Assembly (NCBI GenBank): GCA_012839565.1
Contig: DUMZ01000005.1
Span: 124,001 to 188,000 of the forward strand
DNA: 64,000 nt
Direction of reading: 5' to 3'
From: Anaerolineaceae bacterium
Lineage (GTDB): Bacteria > Chloroflexota > Anaerolineae > Anaerolineales > Anaerolineaceae
In this document: positions 53,467-63,029 of the stretch, in pieces
Layout: every line of letters starts with the position of its first letter
How positions within the stretch are numbered: the first letter of the stretch is position 1
Notes under the pieces: model-generated
The model's database searches: none
What the model saw: only the letters and a program-made list of their open reading frames with translations
Told to the model about the DNA's origin: nothing
Made by a program: the position numbers and the translations under genes

Positions 53467-55278
53467 CTAGAGCAGCGCCCAGAACTGATAGCTTTGGAAA
53501 TAGAAAATAGCCACGATAGCCAAGACATTAACAAGGAATAGCAAAATGGTCTTGAAGCGTTCTTTGGGGTAGGTCTTGAGTACAGGCGGCAGAGACATAA
53601 AGCGAATCAGATGCAAAACCAAGCCTATCAAAACCAGTAACGCCAAAACCGAGACAACAATAACTTGCCATGACAGCGAGAAAGTTAACAAACATGCAAA
53701 AAAGCCTAAAAACACCAGCAATACGAAAAGTTGCATCAACAGGCCAGTCAATCGCCATTTTCGCAAAGGTTGAAGATCTTCAAATTCATCTGGTGTTTGC
53801 TGCTTTTTATTGCGTTTTACCAAAGCCCGTATACCCATCACAATCAAAATCGTCAAAGACACCAAGCCACCTAATACGATTGCTACAATGGAAAGCAGGA
53901 CAATGATAAGTTCCGCTGTGCCGATTTTTTTCAAATCAAAAATGGGGTGTCTGATGACTGTTTTACCGTCCACAGTGTCCTGTTCCCATGCCTGGCTAAG
54001 CATCTCATTGTCCATCGCCATAAACTGCACGCCGGCAATTCGTAATGGACCGTGTTCAACAGCGCGAAAAGGCTTGAATATTCCCCCCACCAGTTCGCGT
54101 TCAGGCATGCCATGTTTGTGGACGTTTTGCTGCCCAAAGATAATCTTTTCCAAACCTGCGGTGTAAACCTGCTCGGCTCCTTGGTTGGTCATCACCACAA
54201 TGCCGATACCTGAAACAGGGTCAAGTTGCAACTTGCTGGACATGCCCGCGGTATTGCCCCCATGCCCAAAAACGATAACATCATAATAGTCCACCCAAAA
54301 GCCATGGCAGTTTTTAGCCAAGCCACTTTTAGGGAACACATCTGTGGCACTGTAAAGTGTTTCAAACGTGGCAGGATTTTGAAACAGATGTGAAGCATTT
54401 TTTGAACCAGGCACCAGGGCTTGCGCGAATGTAGCAAGGTCTTTTAATGTGCCTGTCGCAGAACCAGCGGGATACATTGGAACGACAAAGTCACATTCAA
54501 CAGGCTTTAGTTTTGCTGTATAACAATTTACGTTTTTTCGCTGAGCCTGCACCCATGTGTTGTCACTCATACCAGGGAAAATAGAGGTGTGGTTCATGTC
54601 AAGTGCCTTAAAAATATGGGTATTGACATAATCAGCAAAGTTTTGTCCGCTTACGCGTTCAACAATATAGCCTGCCAAAGTAGCACCCCAATTGGAATAA
54701 GCGGTAAGCTTTCCAGGCGGGAAGATTTGTCTGGGTTCGCTTTCGACCAGCAAGGTCTCCAGGTTTTTGGCAGAGCCTGCTTCATTGGCGAAAATATTTT
54801 TATACACTTCTTCAAACCCAGGCGTATGATTCATCAGATGAATCATCGTAATCGGTTCGTCATATGTCAGATCAGAAAGAAGTGTATCAGGCAGATAGGT
54901 TCTGATGTCCGCGTTGAGATCCAGCAATCCTTGTTCCCAGACTTGCATCACGCTTACCCAGGTAATGAGCTTGGTCACACTGCCCCACTCGAAAACAGTA
55001 TCAGCGTCAACGTGTAAGTTCTCCGCCTTGTTCGCAAAACCAAAATGATTTTCGTACAGAATCTCATCGCCGTCAAAAACGCCAACTGCCATACCTGCGG
55101 TCGTGGCTTGATTTTCCTGGACATAGTCTTCAATCGCCGTTGCCAGCTGAGAAACGGGCAGACCAGATGGCAAGACCTCTGTGCTTTGCGCTTGGGCACT
55201 TTGCAATGGGGAGATAAGCGATATTAATAAAATCGCCAAAAGAAAGATGATTTGAGTTGTTTTTTGATATTTTTTCAT
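53467..55278 (-). CDS. Membrane-bound serine hydrolase, beta-lactamase class C fold
   Basis: A 603-residue protein with an N-terminal signal or anchor helix, a class C beta-lactamase/esterase domain, and a C-terminal region with about four to five membrane helices. The catalytic motifs are S100-x-x-K103 (GSVTKL), Y194-S-N (AYSNWG) and HGG (FGHGGNTAG), the full set for this superfamily. Targets may be D-amino-acid peptides or esters rather than beta-lactams. The C-terminal helices, absent from secreted members, tether the enzyme. No neighbouring gene hints at the substrate. Confidence 0.9.
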   Translation of the reverse strand: MKKYQKTTQIIFLLAILLISLISPLQSAQAQSTEVLPSGLPVSQLATAIEDYVQENQATTAGMAVGVFDGDEILYENHFGFANKAENLHVDADTVFEWGSVTKLITWVSVMQVWEQGLLDLNADIRTYLPDTLLSDLTYDEPITMIHLMNHTPGFEEVYKNIFANEAGSAKNLETLLVESEPRQIFPPGKLTAYSNWGATLAGYIVERVSGQNFADYVNTHIFKALDMNHTSIFPGMSDNTWVQAQRKNVNCYTAKLKPVECDFVVPMYPAGSATGTLKDLATFAQALVPGSKNASHLFQNPATFETLYSATDVFPKSGLAKNCHGFWVDYYDVIVFGHGGNTAGMSSKLQLDPVSGIGIVVMTNQGAEQVYTAGLEKIIFGQQNVHKHGMPERELVGGIFKPFRAVEHGPLRIAGVQFMAMDNEMLSQAWEQDTVDGKTVIRHPIFDLKKIGTAELIIVLLSIVAIVLGGLVSLTILIVMGIRALVKRNKKQQTPDEFEDLQPLRKWRLTGLLMQLFVLLVFLGFFACLLTFSLSWQVIVVSVLALLVLIGLVLHLIRFMSLPPVLKTYPKERFKTILLFLVNVLAIVAIFYFQSYQFWALL

Positions 55279-55387
55279 AGATTAATTATAGCGAAACGCG
55301 ATAACATCTTGTTTCATGACTGTAAAATAGCTGTAAAGCATACCTATACTTATGTTTGCCAACTAACAAATTCCCACCCTGGAATAC

Positions 55388-55422
55388 AAAACAGGGTCTT
55401 CTGATATTGAAAGCCCTGTTTT
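55388..55422. terminator. Hairpin after the nitroreductase gene
   Basis: AAAACAGGG and CCCTGTTTT enclose a 17-nt loop. The T-run is longer on the plus strand, but the only gene reading in is on the minus strand. Confidence 0.6.
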
Positions 55423-55458
55423 TTTACTTAGAAACTAACTGAGTCGAAAGCTTACAGC

Positions 55459-55989
55459 TTATGCGATGTAGTGCTTAGCAATTTTTTGTTTATCAACATC
55501 ACGAACAGGCATTGCTTCGTCAGTTTCGCCGATCGTCACCGAACACACCGCCACAAAGCCTTCAGGCAAGCCAAAGCGCGCTTTTAGTTCAGGGTTTTGA
55601 TTAGCCAGCCCAATCGCGCCCCAAATATCGCAGCTTCCCAATCCCAAAGCGGTCGCGGCAAGGGTCATGTTATGCGCAATCATTGCCGCGCTGGAGTATT
55701 CGTTGTTTTGGGGCACCTCGCCAGCTGGTTTAACAGATACCAGCACCAAGACTGGCGCGCCAAAGAGCGGGTCTCTATCTCGTCCGGTCTTTTGGCGGAC
55801 ATTTTCAGAGATAGCCTGCAATAAAGTTTTATCGCTAATGACGGTAAGATGCATATCTTCAAAACGCGCGCGGGCAACCGGCGACAGCATAGCTGCATCC
55901 AAAATAAGTTCCAAATCTTCCTGGCTGACAGCTTTTCCAGTATATTGACGGGTAGATCGTCGTCTCTTCAAGACTTCAAAAATTTCCAT
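55459..55989 (-). CDS. Nitroreductase family protein
   Basis: A 176-residue FMN-dependent oxidoreductase of the nitroreductase fold. The start FEVLKRRRSTRQYTGKAVS is the classic FMN-binding opening with RRSTRQY. LILDAAMLSPVARARF, AAMIAHNMTLAATALGLGSCDIWGAI and the GYP-like LPEGFVAVCSVTIGE follow. The substrate is unknown. It is monocistronic and divergent from guaB. Confidence 0.9.
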   Translation of the reverse strand: MEIFEVLKRRRSTRQYTGKAVSQEDLELILDAAMLSPVARARFEDMHLTVISDKTLLQAISENVRQKTGRDRDPLFGAPVLVLVSVKPAGEVPQNNEYSSAAMIAHNMTLAATALGLGSCDIWGAIGLANQNPELKARFGLPEGFVAVCSVTIGETDEAMPVRDVDKQKIAKHYIA

Positions 55990-56130
55990 ATATTCTCCTT
56001 TGCTTTTTTCTGTTAAGTTTATGATAACATGTGAACAGATAAATTTTTATTAGAAAATTCGGGGGACATGAAACGCGGGGATAAACAATGCCAAACACGG
56101 TTGCTATTCGCCCTGTTTTTACTGGAATAA

Positions 56131-57258
<1,128 letters not shown>

Positions 57259-57268
57259 AGCGTTCTGA

Positions 57269-58021
57269 TTACAAACTGGCGATAAACTCAGCTACCGCGT
57301 TGCGACTGACGCGCTTATATTCGCTTTCGGGCGGGCTTTTGGGGTCCCCAAAACGCAAGTCGGGATTATGTTGCGTGGAACTGTCTTGCATCAGGCGCGA
57401 AACACCACCCAGGTGAATTTCGCTTGCGCCTGTTACGGCTAAAAGCTCTTGCACATTCCCGACGCAAATTCCCCCGCCAGGCATGACCTGCAGACGACCC
57501 GCAGCATAGTCCATCATCTCGCGTAAAACATAGCACCCGTCATAAGCCGATGAGGCCTGCCCACTGCTTAAAACACGTTGCACACCGATTTTCATCAGGC
57601 CATCAAACGCTTCCCGCCAGTCAGGCACGACGTCAATCGCGCGGTGAAAACACACCGGCACGTCACCAGCCAGTTCGACCATTGCCCGCGTGCGCGCCAA
57701 GTCAACACGGCCGTCCGCATGCAAAAAACCGACCACCAAAGCATCCGTGCCATGTTTCAGCATCTGTTCCGCGTCGTGCATCGCTACCCTAAAATCACTT
57801 TCGGAATAGCAAAACCCGCCCTGGCGGGGACGGATAATTGTCGCGACTTCAATCTTCGCTTGTGCTTTTAGTTCCAGTAATGAACCCAGCGATGGTGTTA
57901 AGCCACCCAAAAAGAGTGCCGAACACAATTCCACGCGGTCCGCGCCACCATACCAGGCTTCAATGGCATCTTCCGCCGAACCACAGCAGATTTCAACAAG
58001 CACTTTGTTTGACATTTGCAC
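57269..58021 (-). CDS. cutC: CutC family protein
   Basis: A TIM-barrel protein of about 250 residues, historically linked to copper homeostasis though its enzyme activity is not established. It has EICCGSAEDAIEAWYGGADR, ELCSALFLGGLTPS, IRPRQGGFCYSESDF, VVGFLHADGRVD, FHRAIDV, and MPGGGICVGN, all typical. The start is either GTG at 58021, overlapping the YitT stop (TAGTG), or the ATG two codons later; no clear Shine-Dalgarno is present. Coupling to YitT suggests one operon. Confidence 0.92.
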   Translation of the reverse strand: MQMSNKVLVEICCGSAEDAIEAWYGGADRVELCSALFLGGLTPSLGSLLELKAQAKIEVATIIRPRQGGFCYSESDFRVAMHDAEQMLKHGTDALVVGFLHADGRVDLARTRAMVELAGDVPVCFHRAIDVVPDWREAFDGLMKIGVQRVLSSGQASSAYDGCYVLREMMDYAAGRLQVMPGGGICVGNVQELLAVTGASEIHLGGVSRLMQDSSTQHNPDLRFGDPKSPPESEYKRVSRNAVAEFIASL

Positions 58022-58965
58022 TAGAAAAAGTTGGACAAAAACTTCCCGGTCACGTGCACATCGGTACTTTCAACGATGAACGCGTTGGGGTCACGTTCCT
58101 GAATATGACGCCTTAAGCGAATCAGCTCATACTTCGATACCACCGTGTTGATGACAAAGGTGTCCTGTCCGGAATAACCACCTTTACCCTGCCAGTAGGT
58201 AGCACCACGCCCAAGATCTTTGGTGATGATATCTAAAACGTCTTCCTGTTTTGTGAATATTGTCAAGCTAATCTTCACATTTTGATAGTGGGTTAAATCG
58301 ACCACAAAGGCGTAGATTAAGGTGAAGATAAGCGAATAAATCATCACGCTAAAGTCTTTCACAAAGAAAGCGTAGGCATAGATAATCAGGCTGATAATCA
58401 AATTGATACGTCCCACGCTGAATTCTTTTCGCTTCATGCTAATATACACGCCAAAGATATCTGTACCACCACCGCTGCCACCGGCTTGCAAACACAAACC
58501 CGCACCAAAACCGGCAATCACAGCGCCGATAATTGTGATCGTAATCGTTTCAAGAGTCTCGGGCAAAATCTGCACGATGGGGATAAAGGTCATCGCAATG
58601 AACATTGAAGCAACCGTAATGACTGTTTTCCAGAAAAATTTGCGATTGATTGACGTAAAGGAAATGATAAACCAGGGCAAGTTGAAAAGGAAGAGCAACA
58701 AACCCGTTATATCGCGATTGATCGGGAAAAAGGCCTTTAGAATGTCCTGCACAACCTGTGCTAAACCGGTCATATTACCGATAAACAGCCCGCTTGGCAA
58801 CACGATCAAATTAATTGAAGCAGCATAAATCAAACCACCAAGGATGCATAATAAAAATTGTCCAAGGTCTTCCAGGAAGTGTTTGCGCTTTTGCTTACGC
58901 TGTTCGGGGCTCAATGGTTCGCGTTCTCGCGATTTTTTAGGACGGGGTTTTGACTCTTTTGCCAT
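58021..58965 (-). CDS. YitT family membrane protein (DUF161/DUF2179)
   Basis: A 314-residue protein with about five or six membrane helices and a soluble C-terminal DUF2179 domain. Motifs of the family are SGLFIGNMTGLAQ, GLLLFLFNLPWF, and LQAGGSGGGTDIFG; the C-terminal domain begins near residue 225 with KISLTIFTKQED. A Lys/Arg/Pro-rich N-terminal tail of about 35 residues precedes the first helix. The function of YitT proteins is unknown; transport is often suspected. It is translationally coupled to cutC. Confidence 0.92.
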   Translation of the reverse strand: MAKESKPRPKKSREREPLSPEQRKQKRKHFLEDLGQFLLCILGGLIYAASINLIVLPSGLFIGNMTGLAQVVQDILKAFFPINRDITGLLLFLFNLPWFIISFTSINRKFFWKTVITVASMFIAMTFIPIVQILPETLETITITIIGAVIAGFGAGLCLQAGGSGGGTDIFGVYISMKRKEFSVGRINLIISLIIYAYAFFVKDFSVMIYSLIFTLIYAFVVDLTHYQNVKISLTIFTKQEDVLDIITKDLGRGATYWQGKGGYSGQDTFVINTVVSKYELIRLRRHIQERDPNAFIVESTDVHVTGKFLSNFF

Positions 58966-59148
58966 GGCCTAATGTTATCCCAAAGATGCCTGGTGAGCAA
59001 GCGATTCAGCTGAGCATTTTTTCTTTGCAAGACAGGCACTGTGCGTCATACGAAAACTGACAAACGTGCTTATCTGCCAGAATATTTTGAAAATCCCCCT
59101 TACCGTGATATCATCTTTAGGCAAATCTATTCAGTTTTGGTGAATTAT

Positions 59149-59781
59149 ATGAAAAAGCCTTACTATCTCATCCTTATCGTTCTTGGCATTAGTTTGCTTG
59201 TTTTTGGCGTTATTGTCTACCGTAATACGGACTCCACAGAAGAATTCCGCATTGAACGGGCAGAACTTTTTGACCGCCTTTCAAATAGTAAAGGTTATGC
59301 TTACGCAACGCTGAAATATCCATCAGAACTTCTTATAAAAGAAGAAGCTGTTATTAGCCTGGAAATTATGCCCGATAAGAATTTGAAAAACATCCTGGAA
59401 CATGGCGTCGCTATTGACACGCTCATTTCTCCCAAACGCCTTGTACTAAGCTCTGAACGTCGTCAGCTCGAAGCTGTCAATGCCAGTGGCACAACCGTTA
59501 GCTGGCGTATTGAAGCCACACGCCTGGGAACCAGCAGCGCCACAGTGAGCCTCGGACTAAGTGATTTACGCACCGATATCACCATTTACCCGATCACTCC
59601 GCAACATACTTTTCAGATAAACATTCCCGTCGTTGAAACAAAGTCCAAAGCATCATTTGGCGAGTACATCGGCCCCATCATGATCGCGGTCGGTAGCCTT
59701 TCGCTTTTGGCTGGTTTTGTTATTGCATCAAAAGACTTTGATAAAGCGACAAAACAATCAAGGAAAAAGAATAAAAGATAA
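59149..59781 (+). CDS. Two-helix membrane protein with extracellular domain, unknown
   Basis: A 210-residue protein that I do not recognise. The first helix is at about 6-26 (LILIVLGISLLVFGVIVY), the second at about 175-198 (GPIMIAVGSLSLLAGFVIA). Between them about 145 residues, probably extracytoplasmic and rich in beta strands, read like an immunoglobulin-type fold. The ATG at 59149 is preferred over an open frame from 59041, which would put 36 unrelated residues before the first helix. It lies directly upstream of murE (one base apart), so a wall-related role is possible. Confidence 0.65.
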   Translation: MKKPYYLILIVLGISLLVFGVIVYRNTDSTEEFRIERAELFDRLSNSKGYAYATLKYPSELLIKEEAVISLEIMPDKNLKNILEHGVAIDTLISPKRLVLSSERRQLEAVNASGTTVSWRIEATRLGTSSATVSLGLSDLRTDITIYPITPQHTFQINIPVVETKSKASFGEYIGPIMIAVGSLSLLAGFVIASKDFDKATKQSRKKNKR

Positions 59782-59782
59782 C

Positions 59783-61339
59783 ATGGCAAAATACATACAC
59801 ACTATCCTACGTGATATCCCCGTTCAACCTGTTTCAGACATACCACGCGTACTTTTGCATGGCGTTAGCGCGGACTCGCGCCAAATAAAAGACGGTTACG
59901 CCTTTGTCGCTGTCAAAGGCGATAGCGTTGACGGCAATCAATTTATCCCCAACGCGATTGAAAACGGCGCGCGTCTCATCGTCAGCGCTCACCCCAAACC
60001 GAAAGGTCTAAACATCGCCTGGTTACAAATCGAAAGCGACCCGCGTGCCGCCCTGGCGCATATCGCCGCGGCGCTTAACGGTTTTCCCGCCCGAAAGCTG
60101 CGCGTTATCGGCGTAACCGGCACCGATGGCAAAACCACCACGTCGTCGATGATTCACCACCTGCTCATTCAGGCGGGCATTAAAGCCGGCATGATTTCAA
60201 CTGTCAGCGCCCTGATCGGCGACAAAGCCCTGGATACCGGTTTTCATGTCACAACTCCCGACTCACCCGACATCCAAAACTATATGCGCCTGATGGCTGA
60301 GGCGGGCATGACGCATTGCGTGCTCGAAACGACTTCGCACGGACTAAGCCAGGGGCGTGTCATCGCCGCGGATATCGACATTGCCGTTATCACCAACATC
60401 ACCCACGAACATCTTGACTATCACGGCTCGCTTGAAGCCTACGTGCAAGCCAAAGGTCTCCTGGTTGAAGCCCTGGCGCAAACCCCGCGCAAGCGCATCG
60501 GCAACCCCCGCCTGGCAGTCTTGAACAAAGATGATGAACATTATGCTTACACCAAACGCCTGGCACCGGGCAAATTCGTTTCTTACAGTCGCCTGAACGA
60601 AGCGGACATTTGGGCCAGCGATATCGACAACCGACCGGAACAACTCCGCTTTACCGCGCATATCGGCAAGCAGTCCTACCCGGTAAAAAGCCCTATGATT
60701 GGCATTTTTAATGTCTCCAACAGCTTGGCTGCCCTGGCGTCGACCGTGCTTGGGCTTGGACTGGACCCCGCGCAAGCGGCGCAGCACATCGCGACCTTGC
60801 CCCCCGTTCCCGGACGTATGGAAGTAATCCAAATGGGGCAGGATTTTACCGCCATCGTTGACTTCGCGCACACCCCCAACGCGCTGGAACGCTCTTTGGA
60901 GACCATTCGCCTGATGACCCCCGGCAAGTTAATCACCGTTTATGGCTCAGCCGGCTTGCGCGACCGCGAAAAACGACGCATGATGCCCAAAGTGTCCATC
61001 AAAGGCGCGGATATTTCTATTTTGACCGCGGAAGACCCGCGCACCGAGTCGCTGGATGCTATTCTCGAAGACATGGCGCAAGCCGCGATTGAAGCTGGTG
61101 GCGTGGAAGGCGTCAACTTCTACCGTGTACCTGATCGTGGCGACGCCATTCGCAAAGCGGTTGAACTCGCCCAGCCTGGTGACACCATCGTAGCGCAAGG
61201 CAAGGGGCATGAACAATCGATGTGCTTCATTGATACGGAATATTTATGGGATGACCGCACCGCGATGCGCGCCGCGCTGGCGGAACATTTAGGCATGGAT
61301 GGTCCCGAAATGCCCTGGTTACCCACCAGCACGCGATAA
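59783..61339 (+). CDS. murE: UDP-MurNAc-tripeptide synthetase (Mur ligase)
   Basis: Adds the third amino acid to UDP-MurNAc-L-Ala-D-Glu in peptidoglycan synthesis; 518 residues. The N-terminal domain binds the uracil part. The P-loop is GVTGTDGKTTTS (about residue 112). ETTSHGLSQGR and ITNITHEHLDYHG follow, then VDFAHTPNALE and VYGSAGLRDREKR in the C-terminal domain. The selectivity motif that reads DNPR in diaminopimelate-adding enzymes is EDPR here, so the third amino acid is not certain. The gene is separate from other mur genes. The start is the ATG at 59783, just behind the upstream stop. Confidence 0.93.
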   Translation: MAKYIHTILRDIPVQPVSDIPRVLLHGVSADSRQIKDGYAFVAVKGDSVDGNQFIPNAIENGARLIVSAHPKPKGLNIAWLQIESDPRAALAHIAAALNGFPARKLRVIGVTGTDGKTTTSSMIHHLLIQAGIKAGMISTVSALIGDKALDTGFHVTTPDSPDIQNYMRLMAEAGMTHCVLETTSHGLSQGRVIAADIDIAVITNITHEHLDYHGSLEAYVQAKGLLVEALAQTPRKRIGNPRLAVLNKDDEHYAYTKRLAPGKFVSYSRLNEADIWASDIDNRPEQLRFTAHIGKQSYPVKSPMIGIFNVSNSLAALASTVLGLGLDPAQAAQHIATLPPVPGRMEVIQMGQDFTAIVDFAHTPNALERSLETIRLMTPGKLITVYGSAGLRDREKRRMMPKVSIKGADISILTAEDPRTESLDAILEDMAQAAIEAGGVEGVNFYRVPDRGDAIRKAVELAQPGDTIVAQGKGHEQSMCFIDTEYLWDDRTAMRAALAEHLGMDGPEMPWLPTSTR

Positions 61340-61362
61340 GAAATAAGAAACAAAGCACTAAG

Positions 61363-61399
61363 AAACCGCCTTGCGTTGACTAATTGCAAGGCGGTTTTT
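61363..61399 (+). terminator. Terminator after murE
   Basis: A 12-bp perfect stem, AAACCGCCTTGC with GCAAGGCGGTTT, and an 11-nt loop, followed by T residues. Confidence 0.9.
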
Positions 61400-61434
61400 G
61401 TTGACTTAAATACTGACAAAGTTTATCGTATCTT

Positions 61435-61854
61435 TTATAAATCTGCGTCTTTTTCACTTCGCTTGCGCCCATGACCGAACATCATGCCCAGCCCAGCGCC
61501 ATTGAACCCACCCAGGGGGCCCATAAAGCCCACCAGGGGCACCAAAGTCAACGAATTGCGGAATAAAATTAAGCCACAAACCAGCATGCAGGCCAGTCCA
61601 GCGTAAAGCCCGTAGGTCATACCGCGTTTATCTTTGGCGAGAAACGCTAAAAAGAATGCAAGCGTTGAGATACCGATAAAAATTCCCAGCATCAGCGTGG
61701 TATCCACACCGGTTATCTGATTAGGATAGCTTTGCATGAGATAATCAACCAGCGCCAGGTAAGCGAAACCCCAGGCACCGCCTAAAACGATGCTCAGGAT
61801 AAACAACCAGGTTTTCGTACCCCGTGGGTCCAGCCATGTGATTAACTTTTTCAT
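61435..61854 (-). CDS. Small four-helix membrane protein, unknown
   Basis: A 139-residue protein with four predicted membrane helices and a Gly-rich last loop (GFMGPLGGFNGAGLGMMFG). The tail is charged (GRKRSEKDADL). I do not recognise the family. It follows an SDR gene by 11 bp on the same strand, so the two probably form an operon. Confidence 0.65.
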   Translation of the reverse strand: MKKLITWLDPRGTKTWLFILSIVLGGAWGFAYLALVDYLMQSYPNQITGVDTTLMLGIFIGISTLAFFLAFLAKDKRGMTYGLYAGLACMLVCGLILFRNSLTLVPLVGFMGPLGGFNGAGLGMMFGHGRKRSEKDADL

Positions 61855-61865
61855 TTTCTGTCCAT

Positions 61866-62864
61866 CTATGCCTTATTATTCTTATCTTTTTCCTTGAGCG
61901 CCTTATAGACTTTTACCGTATCTTCAAACGCTTCCTGCAAATCGGCGTGTTCATACCCCAGTTCTTTTGGCGCGTCGTCCAGGTTCAAAAAGGCGTTGCG
62001 CGTTTGCACCTGAACATAGGGCACCAAATCCAGCCCGGCTTCGCGCCCTTGCAGTTTATGATACAAAACAATCAGCCCGGCTCCAAATTTCACCAGCCAG
62101 TTGGGCAAGGTGATGATTTTCTTCGGCTTTTGGAGCATATGGCCAAGACGCGTTAGAAATTCAGGCCAGCTAAGATTTTCACTGGCGATGGAATAGAGTT
62201 TGCCAGGTTCACCTCGTTCCAGTGCCCCGACTGCCGCCCGGGCGACTTCCCGGACGCCCACCATCGCGCTGCCCCCAGCCGGATAAAAGACCCATGGCAA
62301 AGCGCTTTCGAGATAGCTCAAAAGAGGAGCCCATAAAGGCATGCGTCCCGGCATGGCGCCAAAGATGTAGGGCAAAGCCAAAAAGCTCACCGTCATTTCA
62401 TCACCCGCGACACGCCTGGCCATCTCAATTTGTTCCACACGGCTTTTGATGTAGGGATGGCTTTCGCTCAGTTTCAGTTCGGGCCACATTTGATGGCAGG
62501 CCACAAAATAGGAACTGAAGATAACCGCGCGTTTTACGCCAGCCTGTTTTGCCAGGCGCATAACGCGCTCGGTGGTACGCACATTGCCGGCGTAAAAGAA
62601 AGGATAAGCCGGCGCTTTGGGCACAACGCGGTCGTCCACCCCAGCGGCGAAAATGAGCCCATCCGCGCCTTGCAGATGTGCCAGAAGGGCGTCATCGCTT
62701 ATCTTGTTCATATCCGCGACGTCGAGTTTGACTTCTTTTGGGAAATCAAGCTCATCAGGTGGTGGCATGTGCGCCAAAGTGCTCACCTTATGCCCGCGCC
62801 TGAGAAGTTCCAAACAGGTGTAATAACCTAAAAAGCCCGTTCCACCAACAATGAATGTTTTCAT
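61866..62864 (-). CDS. Atypical NAD(P)-binding SDR/epimerase family protein
   Basis: A 332-residue atypical short-chain dehydrogenase. The NAD(P) motif is IVGGTGFLGYYTCLELLRRGH at the start, followed by LIFAAGVDD. The Tyr-x-x-x-Lys active-site segment is replaced by Y-I-K-S-R (HPYIKSRVEQ), so catalysis in the usual way is doubtful. The C-terminal part (ENLSWPEFLTRLG onward) fits the NDUFA9-like or isoflavone reductase-like group. The ATG at 62864 is chosen because the P-loop-like motif must be near the N terminus; the open frame to 62939 adds 25 unrelated residues. Confidence 0.85.
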   Translation of the reverse strand: MKTFIVGGTGFLGYYTCLELLRRGHKVSTLAHMPPPDELDFPKEVKLDVADMNKISDDALLAHLQGADGLIFAAGVDDRVVPKAPAYPFFYAGNVRTTERVMRLAKQAGVKRAVIFSSYFVACHQMWPELKLSESHPYIKSRVEQIEMARRVAGDEMTVSFLALPYIFGAMPGRMPLWAPLLSYLESALPWVFYPAGGSAMVGVREVARAAVGALERGEPGKLYSIASENLSWPEFLTRLGHMLQKPKKIITLPNWLVKFGAGLIVLYHKLQGREAGLDLVPYVQVQTRNAFLNLDDAPKELGYEHADLQEAFEDTVKVYKALKEKDKNNKA

Positions 62865-62944
62865 AAGGCAATTATAAGGCTTTTTTCGCTGAGAATCTAT
62901 GTTTGCTATGCCCGCGGCGATACGCCGGGACGAGAGCATTTAAA

Positions 62945-62968
62945 GCACGTGGTCGGGAGACCACGCGC
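62945..62968. repeat. GC-rich hairpin between two minus-strand genes
   Basis: GC-a-CGTGGTC and GACCACG-c-GC pair around a GGGA loop. No T-tail follows on either strand, so it is not a standard terminator. It lies in a 165-bp gap and could be an operator or a repeat-family hairpin. Confidence 0.5.
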
Positions 62969-63029
62969 GAACAAAAAACAATCTCCTGCCGGCGTCCTGC
63001 CGTGCAGATTCACCTATTTAACTTTCACC

